Of a DNA stretch of 64,000 nt, positions 53,601 through 61,014 are shown piece by piece; within the stretch, counting starts at the first letter, position 1; every line of letters begins with the position of its first letter. The position numbers and the translations under genes are program-made. The notes below the pieces were generated by a model. That model was not told where the DNA came from. It searched no databases and saw only the letters and a program-made list of their open reading frames with translations. Source of the DNA: Symbiodinium microadriaticum (Eukaryota; Sar; Dinophyceae; Suessiales; Symbiodiniaceae); contig LSRX01001632.1 in assembly GCA_001939145.1 (NCBI GenBank), positions 1 to 64,000 on the forward strand, read 5' to 3'.

Positions 53601-55548
53601 CAAGTCGAGCAAGAACCTCAAAAACCTGTTGGGCGTCGGAACCTGGTTGCATTGGCAGCGCACATAGCGGCCCCCCGATGGAGCGGGCATCCAAGGGCAG
53701 AACCAGAACACCAGGAGGCAAGCCAATCGGGGTTATCGTAAGCTGAGGCTCAGGGAGATCTGCGATTGGCAAAGTCAACACCTGCACACACTGAGTTTCT
53801 TCACTCGCAGAGCTGGTCGCATCAACTATGTAGTCCAAGAGGGACCAATGCACAGATGCCTTTCTGACGGTGCGGTGTCGATGTCTATCGAAGATGCTGA
53901 ATTTCCTGAGCTCGTTGTGGTGCGCGGCCGTTTGGCAGTATATGCAAAGCTGGCCCGCCGGGATTTCACGCAGGCTCGGCGCCGCAAGTCTCTCTGGAAG
54001 TATGGTCGGCACCTTATTGGTGGAGTGCACGACACTGGCTCGTGGAGGGCCTTCTGTTTTCAGGAGCGTGGGTGGGTCTCCTCTGGGCAGAGCAACAGGG
54101 CAATGTATGCGATCCCCTACCTCAAGCAGCGGCAGTGCAATCGGCAAGTTGACACTTGTTGCGGTAGCCAGTCCCTTGGAAGAGGGACTGCACACACTGC
54201 CGGTTTGTAGCAATGCAATTTGGTCTTCCTCCTGGAGCTCTTCCGCCTGTTCCTGCGCATCAACCAACTCTGGCGCTGGTGGCGTCCGGCCCCTGATGAA
54301 ATCGGGACCTGGGACCTGGTAGGGTATGGCCACGAAAGCACGGCCATCGGGAAGAAAGAGTCGGAATGGCACCTGTGGTCGTCTCGCAGGCGGACAGCCT
54401 GAAGCGATCTCCTGCGAGACCATGTTGGCTGTGGCACCAGGCTGCAGAGGAAGCGTGCACACTCGGCCTCCCACCCCGCGGAGGTCAACAGGCGTCACGC
54501 AGCTCAGCTGCGGGTCTTCACGTGTGGCCGCTATTATTTGCACCGCGGGCAGGCCTTCAAGGCGCTCAAGCAAAATGCGTAAGCTTCTCAGGCCCGGCAC
54601 CACACTAAAGATTTCTGCCACCAACGCTTCTAGCGTGAGTCCGCGTCTCATGTTGCGCACTTCCACATGAGAGGCCGTGGTAAACAAAGCGTAGCGGTCC
54701 TGTTGCGGAGTGTCGCCCACACTACCACTAGCTCTATACCCTGAGAACCACCAAAACTGCGAAATCTGCTGTCCGCGCATCTCGGGTCTGTCGAGCTCCG
54801 CCGGGAACAAGGCAACTCGTGACGCGAGCTGGATGCGTAGATCAACGAGGCCAGGCAAAGAGGAACCCCGCGCCCCGGTGGTCGGGCGTGTGCTTGTGCC
54901 TTCGGTCGGGAAAAGAGGGTCGGGTGCAGTGCTGGCAACGGGCCGCACTTGCTGCGACTGGGCATCGACCGGCAAAGGAAATGCCTGTGTCACCTTGGAA
55001 GACCTGAGGCATGACTGTCTTGGCTTCGTCCTTCCATCCCTGTGCAACGAAGGGGCCGGGGCCAAGCGGTCACCAGGCGTGAAGTTGTAGCTTTCGGGGT
55101 CCTTGGCAAAACGGACCGTCCTATAAAAGCTCACAGCCGAAATTACCGAGTTCTGTACAGTCTGGCTGCTCACTGTGTTCAGGGAACAAAGGGCAGCGTC
55201 TCGAACAGCCGCAATAGCCTGCCGCCCGTCTCCCACTTCGTCAAGCTCAACTCTCGCACGAACCATGTTGCAGAGAGGAGCCTGGAACGTGGAAAACAGG
55301 GCCGGCTGCCAGCCTTGGCTGTCCGACACACTGGCCGTGTCGGTCTCGCTAAAAGTGGCTTGCTCCTGTGCAGCATCGGCAACTCGCGGATCGAGAAGAA
55401 GACCATATAGCCCATGGTCCCCATCTGTCTCGACTTCCATGTTGCACTGCAGAGCTAAAAGTTGTGCCGTCCATATCGACACAAAGTCCTTCTCGACAGT
55501 GACACTGTGCCGCCACTGGAGGAATGACTCAGGCCCTTGCGCACTCAT
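47608..55548 (-). CDS. LINE ORF2: RNase H - EEP endonuclease - reverse transcriptase - zinc fingers
   Basis: 2,646 residues from ATG 55548 to TAA 47608. I begin here and not at the more distal in-frame non-ATG codon because the frame upstream overlaps ORF1, whose own frame carries the recognisable domain. Residues 1-1200 are of unknown function and contain an internal duplication (GGRVCTLPLQPG near 358, GGPLCALPMQPG near 624). RNase H spans about 1222-1375: FTDGS with Asp about 1230, GELEAAL Glu about 1283, VDCAAA Asp about 1307, and a final AHAGCALNGLADAAAK region. The EEP endonuclease spans about 1452-1690: LQYNALS, QETRL about 1490, MDANA about 1590, DHQPV about 1683. RT spans about 1900-2350: GRAPGLSGLP, FIDSASAYYS about 2090, GAPLADVMFS, and the catalytic WADD about 2229. 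Two C-terminal Cys/His fingers start at about 2538 (CDRCQAAF...H...H) and 2573 (CEVCCTEF...H...C). All catalytic acidic residues seem present. Confidence 0.92.
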   Translation of the reverse strand: MSAQGPESFLQWRHSVTVEKDFVSIWTAQLLALQCNMEVETDGDHGLYGLLLDPRVADAAQEQATFSETDTASVSDSQGWQPALFSTFQAPLCNMVRARVELDEVGDGRQAIAAVRDAALCSLNTVSSQTVQNSVISAVSFYRTVRFAKDPESYNFTPGDRLAPAPSLHRDGRTKPRQSCLRSSKVTQAFPLPVDAQSQQVRPVASTAPDPLFPTEGTSTRPTTGARGSSLPGLVDLRIQLASRVALFPAELDRPEMRGQQISQFWWFSGYRASGSVGDTPQQDRYALFTTASHVEVRNMRRGLTLEALVAEIFSVVPGLRSLRILLERLEGLPAVQIIAATREDPQLSCVTPVDLRGVGGRVCTLPLQPGATANMVSQEIASGCPPARRPQVPFRLFLPDGRAFVAIPYQVPGPDFIRGRTPPAPELVDAQEQAEELQEEDQIALLQTGSVCSPSSKGLATATSVNLPIALPLLEVGDRIHCPVALPRGDPPTLLKTEGPPRASVVHSTNKVPTILPERLAAPSLREIPAGQLCIYCQTAAHHNELRKFSIFDRHRHRTVRKASVHWSLLDYIVDATSSASEETQCVQVLTLPIADLPEPQLTITPIGLPPGVLVLPLDARSIGGPLCALPMQPGSDAQQVFEVLARLAPATASTVEHVLRLDGVFLQDPTGRIWETLPIDLSEVQWLKVVLEPRVQLQLDWLMTQGGPTTLTSTAVLTTAQASSPTETVSFVLAGGGTVIRLAPQPIRTASVRQSLCELLFILGLQGRVPHRPVVSLASAAPRQAAQPANRIVIFLVYPATDIGVMCHILQDYSLDGSLLQEMSVDCDVVAGHLISEAHRRRGYQASLNGIPHTASDRTLITGDLIQVEQAPPSARVTPIDALYDILPDLRFFSMPLRVPSLQQLMRDPAAGIGRQEIIREAMQRTLDNRILERRVEIGEPGHNCHAILVLGPEHPPLLLYMPSNVEPSLAEATTFLAWSGFFEPGTTFVDPQVYAHTFPVFVSVPKGSQRATILFPAPHTLLHWLQLNVPLGTPLQGFGLPVRRNFELVLPARTTHGAVIRERLIRGSASTAEATSTSLLQVKVQISRPQPASVDQATLVPPLCQQPPPLIPTPLGRRTLHVMSSAVGCNSLSQGPTGAEAPPRAEQPMATRRQIVLADLVAEPVAAVTWGVNADICEACFADHVLPGFTQQAPPLCTLGHAALRHWSCLPAWNPSQLCDELFMFTDGSYFPGSPFASWAVVIIARQGDHIGRVGLRAGVARGPMHGGSKVRPELSAFDGELEAALHALAIAAAIPCPLVQVGVDCAAAIDVIQGQVALKPQDAVAHAAVAIRALLMMQGKTVLVHKVLAHAGCALNGLADAAAKSVLKQEHAPTEDFSSFWMAVSEGVVAKLWLVPSHPLTACTLPHLSGSGTWSQAHCAVKRQTPLDSIFGTHPKEAPTQRVDLHLRILQYNALSLRGAGATDLIARGLAKHRVDIAGLQETRLKTEGITTIDDFWVLHSPCTPQGHGGAQIWVKRSKHWDRQAFAILHREPQVLVALGVFQGVRVLLVSAHALPACSPDADIQEWWGHYDTILHKSPANCVPIFMMDANATFAGGAEIADTHQCRPTCGNSSRLLAFACRRGLGLSPQQTPTGKQLFSWTSPNGHRKLIDYVAWPQEWAAHGTVHPGVLLGDLHEDIDHQPVCLDLHATLAAPRQVTRNGLDTRMWQNPAAATTAAAAALACPPIPWTADSTAHVDCIHRHLFSCMKGAEIHCPSAPRNPALTEPTLELVRAHRHLRRCSNHALRLADRAYLQLCLHAWRSRADTDHNLCLRDQKYRRLAAGAWARQYRHAKRMRAAMWHDKAEFTRRGIEQCRGAGPAVFAHKLRAILRTGRRYRAPALLPSLTGEAGRPVTKEDVADSFGKYFAIAERAEPLPLTELVQTSQSNGPTPCFDGDALPTLSHLASGFAGLQKGRAPGLSGLPSEVFRSNPMVLAIHYFPVVCKLFLRDPSPVQWRGGLSISVPKPGKPGDLHQGYRAIMLLESDNKAVQKAVRPQLLEALPCLGTPDQMGGRPGFTLNLPAACVKAHLANLRRTKASGAVIFIDSASAYYSIAKEFLALTKEQKQNEDLLRARAQALFDDQSLQDEFIDILRSSADAVSEALTPALQTFLQKQLNQTWYISRVDTTEAYVARSGTAPGAPLADVMFSLIFGRLLSRMSSFLAESGLQATIASGKGPGYTPTWADDVSILLRTEVAADVPGAVAQVIGLFADELQRAGLRANHGAGKTEALLSLNGHGSRQVRREVFCSECPQIPFSTARNKGYIRVTPAYDYLGSTVQADGFSLPDVQHRLKLAREMFRPVKNRLLRNPCLTRQEKLTVVKSRILTRFLYGSGLWSVRTHKEEEAISEAIFGFYRGAFRPILGFSSQGYTNVELASALELPLPDELLHVERVRAAGQLAAGGLTAILEELEHDEGWWPLVLKALQAIGLPTGDKAGLVEVRHLLLRPKSMLRSMCKAYITKGIEARRMRPEDLCPRPPCDEVCITAARGDSLPWNCDRCQAAFPNRRGLAVHMARRHQQRAAHVLCAIGTRCEVCCTEFWSRQRLAEHLRKAETCRRIYEQGDISGPPAPPKPYKHVWRPSVQTAGPAPWWATLRPEVEG

Positions 55549-55565
55549 AAAGCTATCGCAAGGGC

Positions 55566-56612
55566 CTAGCTGGGGTGCGCCTTGGGCGCCGACTTGTCGC
55601 CTGTAGCTGATGCAGGCAATCGTGGCTTTAAGCCATCTGTGTCTCCGGGCTCCAACTCTGGGCTGGAGTCCACGTTCAAGGCCTCGGATTTCCTTCGTCT
55701 CGGTGTCCTCGAACCGTCCCTCTTGACAGCCGTGGCCGCATCCTGCTGCACCGACTGCAGCGTCTGCAGCAGGTTCTGCAGCTCCGCAGCCGTGGCCGCT
55801 TGGGCCTGCTTCCTGGCCGCCTCTTGCTCTATCTCCTGATCCACGAGGTCGTCCTCCTCTTCCATGGCGGCTGTAGAGTCTGCAGACGATCTTCCACCAC
55901 CGGTGGACTGGGCTAACTGGTGCGTGGCATCGTTGAGCTGCTTCGTCCAGCCCTCCTCCGATGCTGCGAAGGCCTCCAGAGTCTTCTGTCTGCCTTCGAT
56001 CTGAGATTGGACCAAGCTGACAAGCTTGGCCAAGTAATCGCACCAGGTCTTCTCGAATACCTGCTTGTCGTTGTTGAGCTTGGAGAGCTCGCGTCGGGCT
56101 TGGGTCTGCCTTGCGACGAGCTGGTGAAGCTGCTTCCCATGCAGCTTGACACTCTCGCTTCTGTACTGGCTGACCAATGCCTCCACTTCCGGGGTCAACG
56201 TGACCCGCGGTGCCGTGAGCTGCATCATCAGGGAGTCGAGAACCTTCTTGTCGTCCGAGGCTGGGCCCTCTGTGGTCGGCTTTGGTGGCGCCGGCACTCT
56301 TGTTGCAGGCATGACTGGCAGCTGCGATAGATCCGGAGCCGATGGCCCACCGTCGCCTGTGCCCTGGCCACCCTTGGCGGTGCCCTTGGGCTGCGCCGGC
56401 TGCTGTGTTGCAGCCCCTTGTTTGCCGGTGCCCTTGCGCCGTGGCCGCGGGGATCTCTTCCTTGGAGACTTCGGCTCCCCGGTGTAGGTCCAGCCTGGCT
56501 CCGCTTGGGGCTTTTCCCAAGCCTGTTGCCAGCTCTTGCCACACGTTCCACAGTAGTTGGCCGTCGCACGGCTGAAAATCTTGCAAAATTTGCAACGCCA
56601 GCCTTGATTCAT
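55566..56612 (-). CDS. LINE ORF1: RanBP2-type zinc finger protein with coiled-coil region
   Basis: 348 residues from ATG 56612 (MNQGWRCKFCK) to TAG 55566. The N-terminus has one RanBP2-type zinc ribbon, W-x-C-x2-C about 5-10 and N-Y-C-x2-C about 20-24, a fold known to bind single-stranded RNA or ubiquitin. Next is a Lys/Arg/Pro-rich basic stretch (about 45-75), a long charged helical region likely to form a coiled coil (about 140-310), and a basic RTPRRRKSE patch near 320. This fits the RNA-binding, self-associating role of LINE ORF1 proteins. The frame is open further upstream, but only through non-ATG codons. The ORF2 start lies 17 bp beyond the stop, in the -1 frame, which suggests termination-reinitiation. 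The assignment to ORF1 rests on position and on this composition; the fold of known ORF1 families is not otherwise matched. Confidence 0.85.
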   Translation of the reverse strand: MNQGWRCKFCKIFSRATANYCGTCGKSWQQAWEKPQAEPGWTYTGEPKSPRKRSPRPRRKGTGKQGAATQQPAQPKGTAKGGQGTGDGGPSAPDLSQLPVMPATRVPAPPKPTTEGPASDDKKVLDSLMMQLTAPRVTLTPEVEALVSQYRSESVKLHGKQLHQLVARQTQARRELSKLNNDKQVFEKTWCDYLAKLVSLVQSQIEGRQKTLEAFAASEEGWTKQLNDATHQLAQSTGGGRSSADSTAAMEEEDDLVDQEIEQEAARKQAQAATAAELQNLLQTLQSVQQDAATAVKRDGSRTPRRRKSEALNVDSSPELEPGDTDGLKPRLPASATGDKSAPKAHPS

Positions 56613-57077
56613 GGCGCCACTCGAGTGATGCGCCGTCAGCAGGTTCTGCGCCCACCTGACGTGCCTCGACGGTACTGTAACCCACTTCGATGCCACCACA
56701 CGTAGAATAGTGCGGGCCCTCGTTCTTTGGCGACGCTGTCGGCGATGCCAAGCGGGTTCTCCACTGTGCAGTGTAATGGCAGCCTGCGACCCAGACTCCT
56801 ATACAGAGGAGCAGACCCACACTGCCACTTCCACACATGCACTGAACCAAAATTGAAAAACCGGTATATCAAGCCAGCTACCGCAGTAGGGCAATTGCCA
56901 GGTATCCTCGCCAAGCGTACAGATACAGGCCCAGTTGAAAAACCAATCCCCTCGCACGGCGTACAGGGATGAGACCAAGTCCAGCTGAGTCAGGGACCGG
57001 TCGTCGTCGCGGGCACAGGAAGTGCCGCGCTTAGGGTCTTCGGCGCGAGCTACCCAAAAAGCTCGGGCCGTAACGCC
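56613..57077 (-). promoter_or_regulatory. LINE 5' leader, presumed internal promoter
   Basis: About 465 bp between the target duplication and the first ORF1 ATG. LINEs normally carry an internal promoter here. I see no specific motif, and the element's first bases are GGCGTTACGG on the minus strand. Confidence 0.4.
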
Positions 57078-57092
57078 TCTGGATTAGGGTTT
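57078..57092. repeat. LINE target-site duplication, copy at 5' end
   Basis: TCTGGATTAGGGTTT, identical to 47466-47480 and continuing into TTTAGGG-like repeats to about 57115. Confidence 0.75.
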
Positions 57093-57115
57093 AGGGTTTA
57101 GGCTTTAGGGTTTAC

Positions 57116-58030
57116 ATCTACATGGGGCTTAGGAACTGTTGGGTTGCGTTGCTGGTCGGGGCATGGCCGCATTGAAGACGTCCTTGCTTGTAACCCATGC
57201 ACTTCCTACTCTGCTTCTCGGGATGCTTCGTGCTAACTTAAGAAGTTCACGTGCCATAAAGAGAGGGTTCAAAGGGCGCATGCAAGGAGCCAACTCTGAG
57301 GAAATGAGCGAATTTGAGGCCATGACACGAGACTGTGGCATCGCAACATGCATCGATAAACCAGCTGGGGTCCCAGACAGGATAGCGTGCTTGCATAAGT
57401 AAATGCGGAGCATTCTGTAATCACTACGAGAGCTGCATGTGATCCTTGGCGCCATCAGTAGCGTTACAGTGGTGGAAGGAAAAGACTGTAGACTGAATAA
57501 TCCGCTGAAATCGGAAAGACTATACATGTAAGCAGCTCCGGCCACAAGCAGGCTGTCTGATGGGCACTGAGACTTGAGACCTTTGTATGTGGGGGGCGTA
57601 TCTGTATGTTCCTAGCCTTGGGGGTGTGATGCCGGCTCGTCTGAAGCAGGCACACTTTCAAACCGGCAACTGCAAACTTCAACTGAAGCTTGCACAGAAC
57701 CCTAAACCCTCAACCCTAAACTAGACGTGGATCAACCAACATCCCCCAGAAACCCCGAAAACCCGTCACCCTAAATATTTAATAAAAACACAGATTCCAG
57801 GGGTGCCCTCGAAAGCCTTAACCTTCAAAAGAACCGCCCTGCAAAACATCATAAACATCTTAGGAATCCTTATGAAGACGCCTAGCTTTCAAACAATCCT
57901 GAAAACCCTTTCACAAACCCCTCAGTATGGCCTTGTCGTCGGTCATGCGACCCAACTTCCAGAAGTTGTGGGGACTCCGAAACATGTGGCATTCCTGGGC
58001 GGTTTTAGTCTACTGCAGAAGGGTTTACGG
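57116..58030. other. Unique DNA, no gene confirmed
   Basis: Open frames on both strands at 57129-57545 (plus includes CIDKPAGVPD, a passing resemblance to the pseudouridine synthase KPAG word) lack supporting context. A short CCCTAAA patch lies at about 57700-57720. Confidence 0.4.
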
Positions 58031-58095
58031 CTTAGGGGTTTAGGGTTTAGGGCTTAGCCCTAAACCCTAAACCCTAAACCCTAAACCCTAAACCG
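58030..58095. repeat. Convergent telomere-like junction (TTTAGGG meeting CCCTAAA)
   Basis: GGGTTTAGGGCTTAG runs directly into CCCTAAACCCTAAACCC. This G-rich to C-rich order is the arrangement made by end-to-end telomere fusion, although inversion within a repeat array would look the same. Confidence 0.8.
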
Positions 58096-58171
58096 TGTAC
58101 GTGAAACCATCAAAAAGGCTTTGGGCTCAGCGGCGGCCCTCAAAAAGAAGCCCCGAACTCCTGAGGCCTAG
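58094..58171 (+). other. Candidate terminal exon, basic
   Basis: Directly after CCCTAAACC the plus frame reads RVRETIKKALGSAAALKKKP, then RTPEA and TAG at 58169-58171. It is short, basic and protein-like, with no homology seen. There is no AG acceptor other than in the repeat region, so support is weak. Confidence 0.25.
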
Positions 58172-58531
58172 GCCTCTAAACCCTCCGGGTTTAGGGTTTC
58201 GGGTTTAGGGCCGTTTAGGGTTTAGAGTTTAGGGCTTTTTGGACAGCTGTGGCTTCCTGCCCTACTGGCCTGGTTGTCTCTCCGGCACAGGATTTGGAGG
58301 GTGGTTAAGGGCTTAGTTTCTGGAGTTGTTTGGTTTGGGGGCTTGGAGTGTAGAGTTGATGGTTTGGAGTCTAGGGTTTTCTGGGGTTGGAATGTTCAGT
58401 TTAGGGGTGAATTTAGGGTTTGGGATGTAGAGTTTAGAGTCTTGGGGTTTGGGGGTTTAGGGCATCGGCGTCTACCTGCAAACGATAAGAAAAGCCCCTG
58501 TGGTCACAGGTTAGCAATCTGAAATCCCCAC
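58172..58531. repeat. Diverged telomere-like DNA
   Basis: CCCTCCGGGTTTAGGG orientation switch near 58180-58195 and degenerate GGGTTT/GGAGTT words to about 58465. Nothing else. Confidence 0.55.
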
Positions 58532-58647
58532 TGTCGGAGGCCTCAACAGGTGGGATGAAGGTAGGTAGGATTAAGGATCCCTTATATAAGGACTATTATT
58601 TGGGAATCTCCCACCTACCTTCATCACACCTTTTGAGGCCTCCGACA
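58532..58647. mobile_element. 116-bp near-perfect hairpin (foldback element or hairpin RNA)
   Basis: The left arm TGTCGGAGGCCTCAACAGGT and GGGATGAAGGTAGGTAGGAT is mirrored by the right arm to TTGAGGCCTCCGACA, about 41 bp per arm with few mismatches around a loop of roughly 33 bp. No ORF. It could be a MITE like those above or the precursor of a small RNA; only one copy is seen here. Confidence 0.65.
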
Positions 58648-59279
58648 CTTCGCAGCCAAAGCAACGGTGCAGTGGAGTCTTTTGTGGACCAGCTTTACCT
58701 GCTGAAAACCTCGAGTCAGTGCTTCGGGTTCAGAGTGCCGGCCTTTGGGGTTTAGGGGTTTAGGGGATTTAGGTGTTTAGGGGGTTTAGGGGGTTTAGGG
58801 GTTTAGGGGTTTAGGGGTTTAGGGTTCAAGGCTTAAGAAGGAACAGGTGGTTTAGTTCCTCTAGGTTGCTTGGGTTCTGGGGGCTCGTGCAAAGCTTCAA
58901 TCCAGAGCTCCCCAAAACAGAGCACCAAACTGGTGGATATGCAGAAAAATCAGAAAACGTGAACCCATGCGACTACGAACTCCGCAACTGATGTACGTCG
59001 TGAACCCGAAACGTGCAACCGGAGCCTCCACCGCAAACCCCAAAGACCAACCTGCAAAACAGTGATTCAACCTCCCGCGCCTCAACTTCCCGAGCCCTAT
59101 CGAAACCCAATACAACACTGAAGCCTCGAATACCTGAAACACAAGCAGCGAACGCTGAAATCGATATCCAACTTCACGACGTCCGGTCAGACCCCCGAGC
59201 CAAAAGACCAAACCCTAAACCCTAAACCCCAAAACCCTATACCCTAGAGGCACTAAACCCTAAACCCTAAACCCGAAAC
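58648..59279. repeat. Telomere-like arrays and unique DNA
   Basis: TTTAGGGG at 58748-58828 and CCCTAAA at 59208-59275. The stretch 58850-59205 is unique and open in several frames without a domain. Confidence 0.6.
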
Positions 59280-59375
59280 CAAGCCGAGGGGACAAGGCCC
59301 CATCGCAGGGTCCGATCCGGAATCCTTCTCGTAGTACCAGCCTGCGAGCTTCCGGATCACCTTCGAGCCGGTGAC
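59280..59375 (-). CDS. Candidate internal exon, 32 codons
   Basis: The acceptor GAAGCCCAG precedes 59375. The frame reads VTGSKVIRKLAGWYYEKDSG, then SDPAMGPCPLGL, and ends at GTTTCGGGTTTAGGG, so the following intron would begin with telomere-like repeats. Both ends are in phase 0. Protein-like, with a WYYEKD patch; no family recognised. Confidence 0.4.
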
Positions 59376-59640
59376 CTGGGCTTCGGCTTTAGGGGTTTTT
59401 GGGGTTGACCTCCGAAAAACCCACCTGTCCAAGGACTCGAAAAAAGAGACCCCCCATAAGGAACCCAAAAAAAAAAAAGTAAGTTTGTTTTGGGGCTAAA
59501 GTCGAGTCTGGGGCTTGAGGCTAAGGTCGTAAGCCTTAGGGTTGAAGGTTTAGCGTTTGCAGAGCAGGGCCTCTAAACCCGGGACCCTTTAGGGTCTAGG
59601 GCTTAGGGTTTAGGGTTTAGGGTTCAGGGTTTAGGGTTTG
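59376..59640. other. Unique DNA and TTTAGGG patch
   Basis: An A homopolymer near 59467-59479 and TTTAGGG at about 59588-59640. No gene. Confidence 0.45.
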
Positions 59641-59644
59641 TTAC

Positions 59645-59796
59645 TGCTGTATACTACTATCATCATCACCACCACTACCGTTACCACCACTACCACTACC
59701 ACTACCACTACCACTACCACTACCACTACCACTACCACTACCACTACCACTACGACTACGACTACGACTACGACTACAACTACAACAACAACAACA

Positions 59797-59833
<37 letters not shown>

Positions 59834-59845
59834 CTACTGCTACTG

Positions 59846-59914
<69 letters not shown>

Positions 59915-60003
59915 GTACTACTACTGCTACTACTGCTACTACTGCTACTACTCCTACTACTACTACTACTACTACTACTACGACGACGACGACGACGACG
60001 ACG
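59645..60003. repeat. CAC/TAC/CGA triplet array
   Basis: About 350 bp of triplets moving from ACCACT through ACGACT to ACTACT and ACGACG. Both long frames (poly-Thr, poly-Val) are shadows. Confidence 0.95.
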
Positions 60004-61014
60004 GCGAAATTATTTGTGCTACTATTGTTACTTCTACAATTGTTGTTACACACTAAATCCTAAACGTGAACTTCGTAAGGGGGGCACGGCGGTGTCATAA
60101 GCGTCTTGCCCACCGCTAACGCTCCTGAAGCCCTGAAGCCTCAGCACCCCACGGCCCCCATAACGGTTTAGGGTTTAGAGCTTAGGTGCGATAACTAGAG
60201 TTTCGGAGTGTGTTATGTGTTCGCAAGAAAACCCTAATGAGATAACATATTTTGCTAGAGCATCCTATTGCTTGCAGAGGATCCGCGCTGCAAAGGATTT
60301 TGGGTATCCTTCTGGGGTTTAGGGTTTATGGGTTTAGGGTTTGCAGGTTTAGGGTTTAGGGGTTAGGGTTTCGGGTTTAGGGGTGGTCCCTAGATCCGCC
60401 AGTACTTCGGCGAAAGCATTCCGGCCGCGCTCCCGAATCCTCCTGAATCCCGCCAGTATTTGAGCAAAGCAGTGTGGCCGTGTCCTTGGTGGTGCCCCCA
60501 TGGTTTCCTCGGTGTCTCCTGATGGTCTGTGGATCTACGCTGGCACAATGCCTTCTAGAGGAGTCTCGACACCCCGGAGCCTTGGATCGTCGGGAGGGTT
60601 GGCGAAAGAGCAATCACAGTCACGGCCGCACTCTGTGGCTACAAATACGGCTACGATAATGACAAGAATAATAGCAGCAATCATTAGAAGAACAAGAACA
60701 ATGCTTGCTTAGTGTGGTAAGAATGCCACTTACCCTAAATCCTAAACCATCAAACCTGAACCCCAAAGGTTACTTGCCCGGGGTAAGGTTTCTGGGGATT
60801 TGGATCCTAATGAGCAGAGACGGGTCTCGTAGCAGCATAGGTAATTATACGCAGACTACACGGGGATGCTATTCCACCACGTATTCCGACCCCGATATCA
60901 ACAAGGGATTACGAAGCTCCGGAGCGAAAAAACCCTCAAACATCGATTAGTCTTTGGGGCTTAGGGTTTAGAGTACAGGGTTTAGGGTTTAGGGCAGGGT
61001 TTTGGGTTGAGGGA
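60004..61014. other. Unique DNA, telomere-like patches and a roughly 64-bp imperfect duplication
   Basis: TTTAGGG at about 60315-60380 and 60958-61000. At about 60396-60500 a segment starting CGCCAGTACTTCGGCGAAAG recurs as CGCCAGTATTTGAGCAAAGC. No gene recognised. Confidence 0.45.

Larger units (their letters stand above)
47478..57077 (-). mobile_element. Apparently full-length LINE (non-LTR retrotransposon), about 9.6 kb
   Basis: The element reads on the minus strand: 5' leader about 465 bp (57077-56613), ORF1 (56612-55566), 17-bp spacer, ORF2 (55548-47608), 3' UTR of about 120 bp and a short A tail (seven A, 47484-47478, up to three of which may belong to the target). It is bounded by a 15-bp direct repeat. 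Both ORFs are open without interruption, so the copy is young and possibly competent. EEP endonuclease, RT, 3' A tail and target duplication fit target-primed reverse transcription. The order RNase H, endonuclease, RT and the very large N-terminal half of ORF2 are unusual. The insertion lies at the edge of a TTTAGGG array. It will move by its own RT, so host regulation is unknown. Confidence 0.9.

Noticed and set aside
55566..56850. N-terminal extension of the 3,080-codon LINE frame
   Set aside because: It begins at a non-ATG codon and overlaps ORF1, whose own frame has the RanBP2 zinc finger and helical region. The ORF2 ATG at 55548 is the better start, though the open overlap is noted as a finding.
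57139..57402. Pseudouridine synthase suggested by CIDKPAGVPD
   Set aside because: One four-residue resemblance in an 87-codon frame without other family motifs; the opposite strand is equally open.
59631..60063. 140-codon frames of Val or Thr
   Set aside because: Triplet repeat shadows; both strands open for the same reason.
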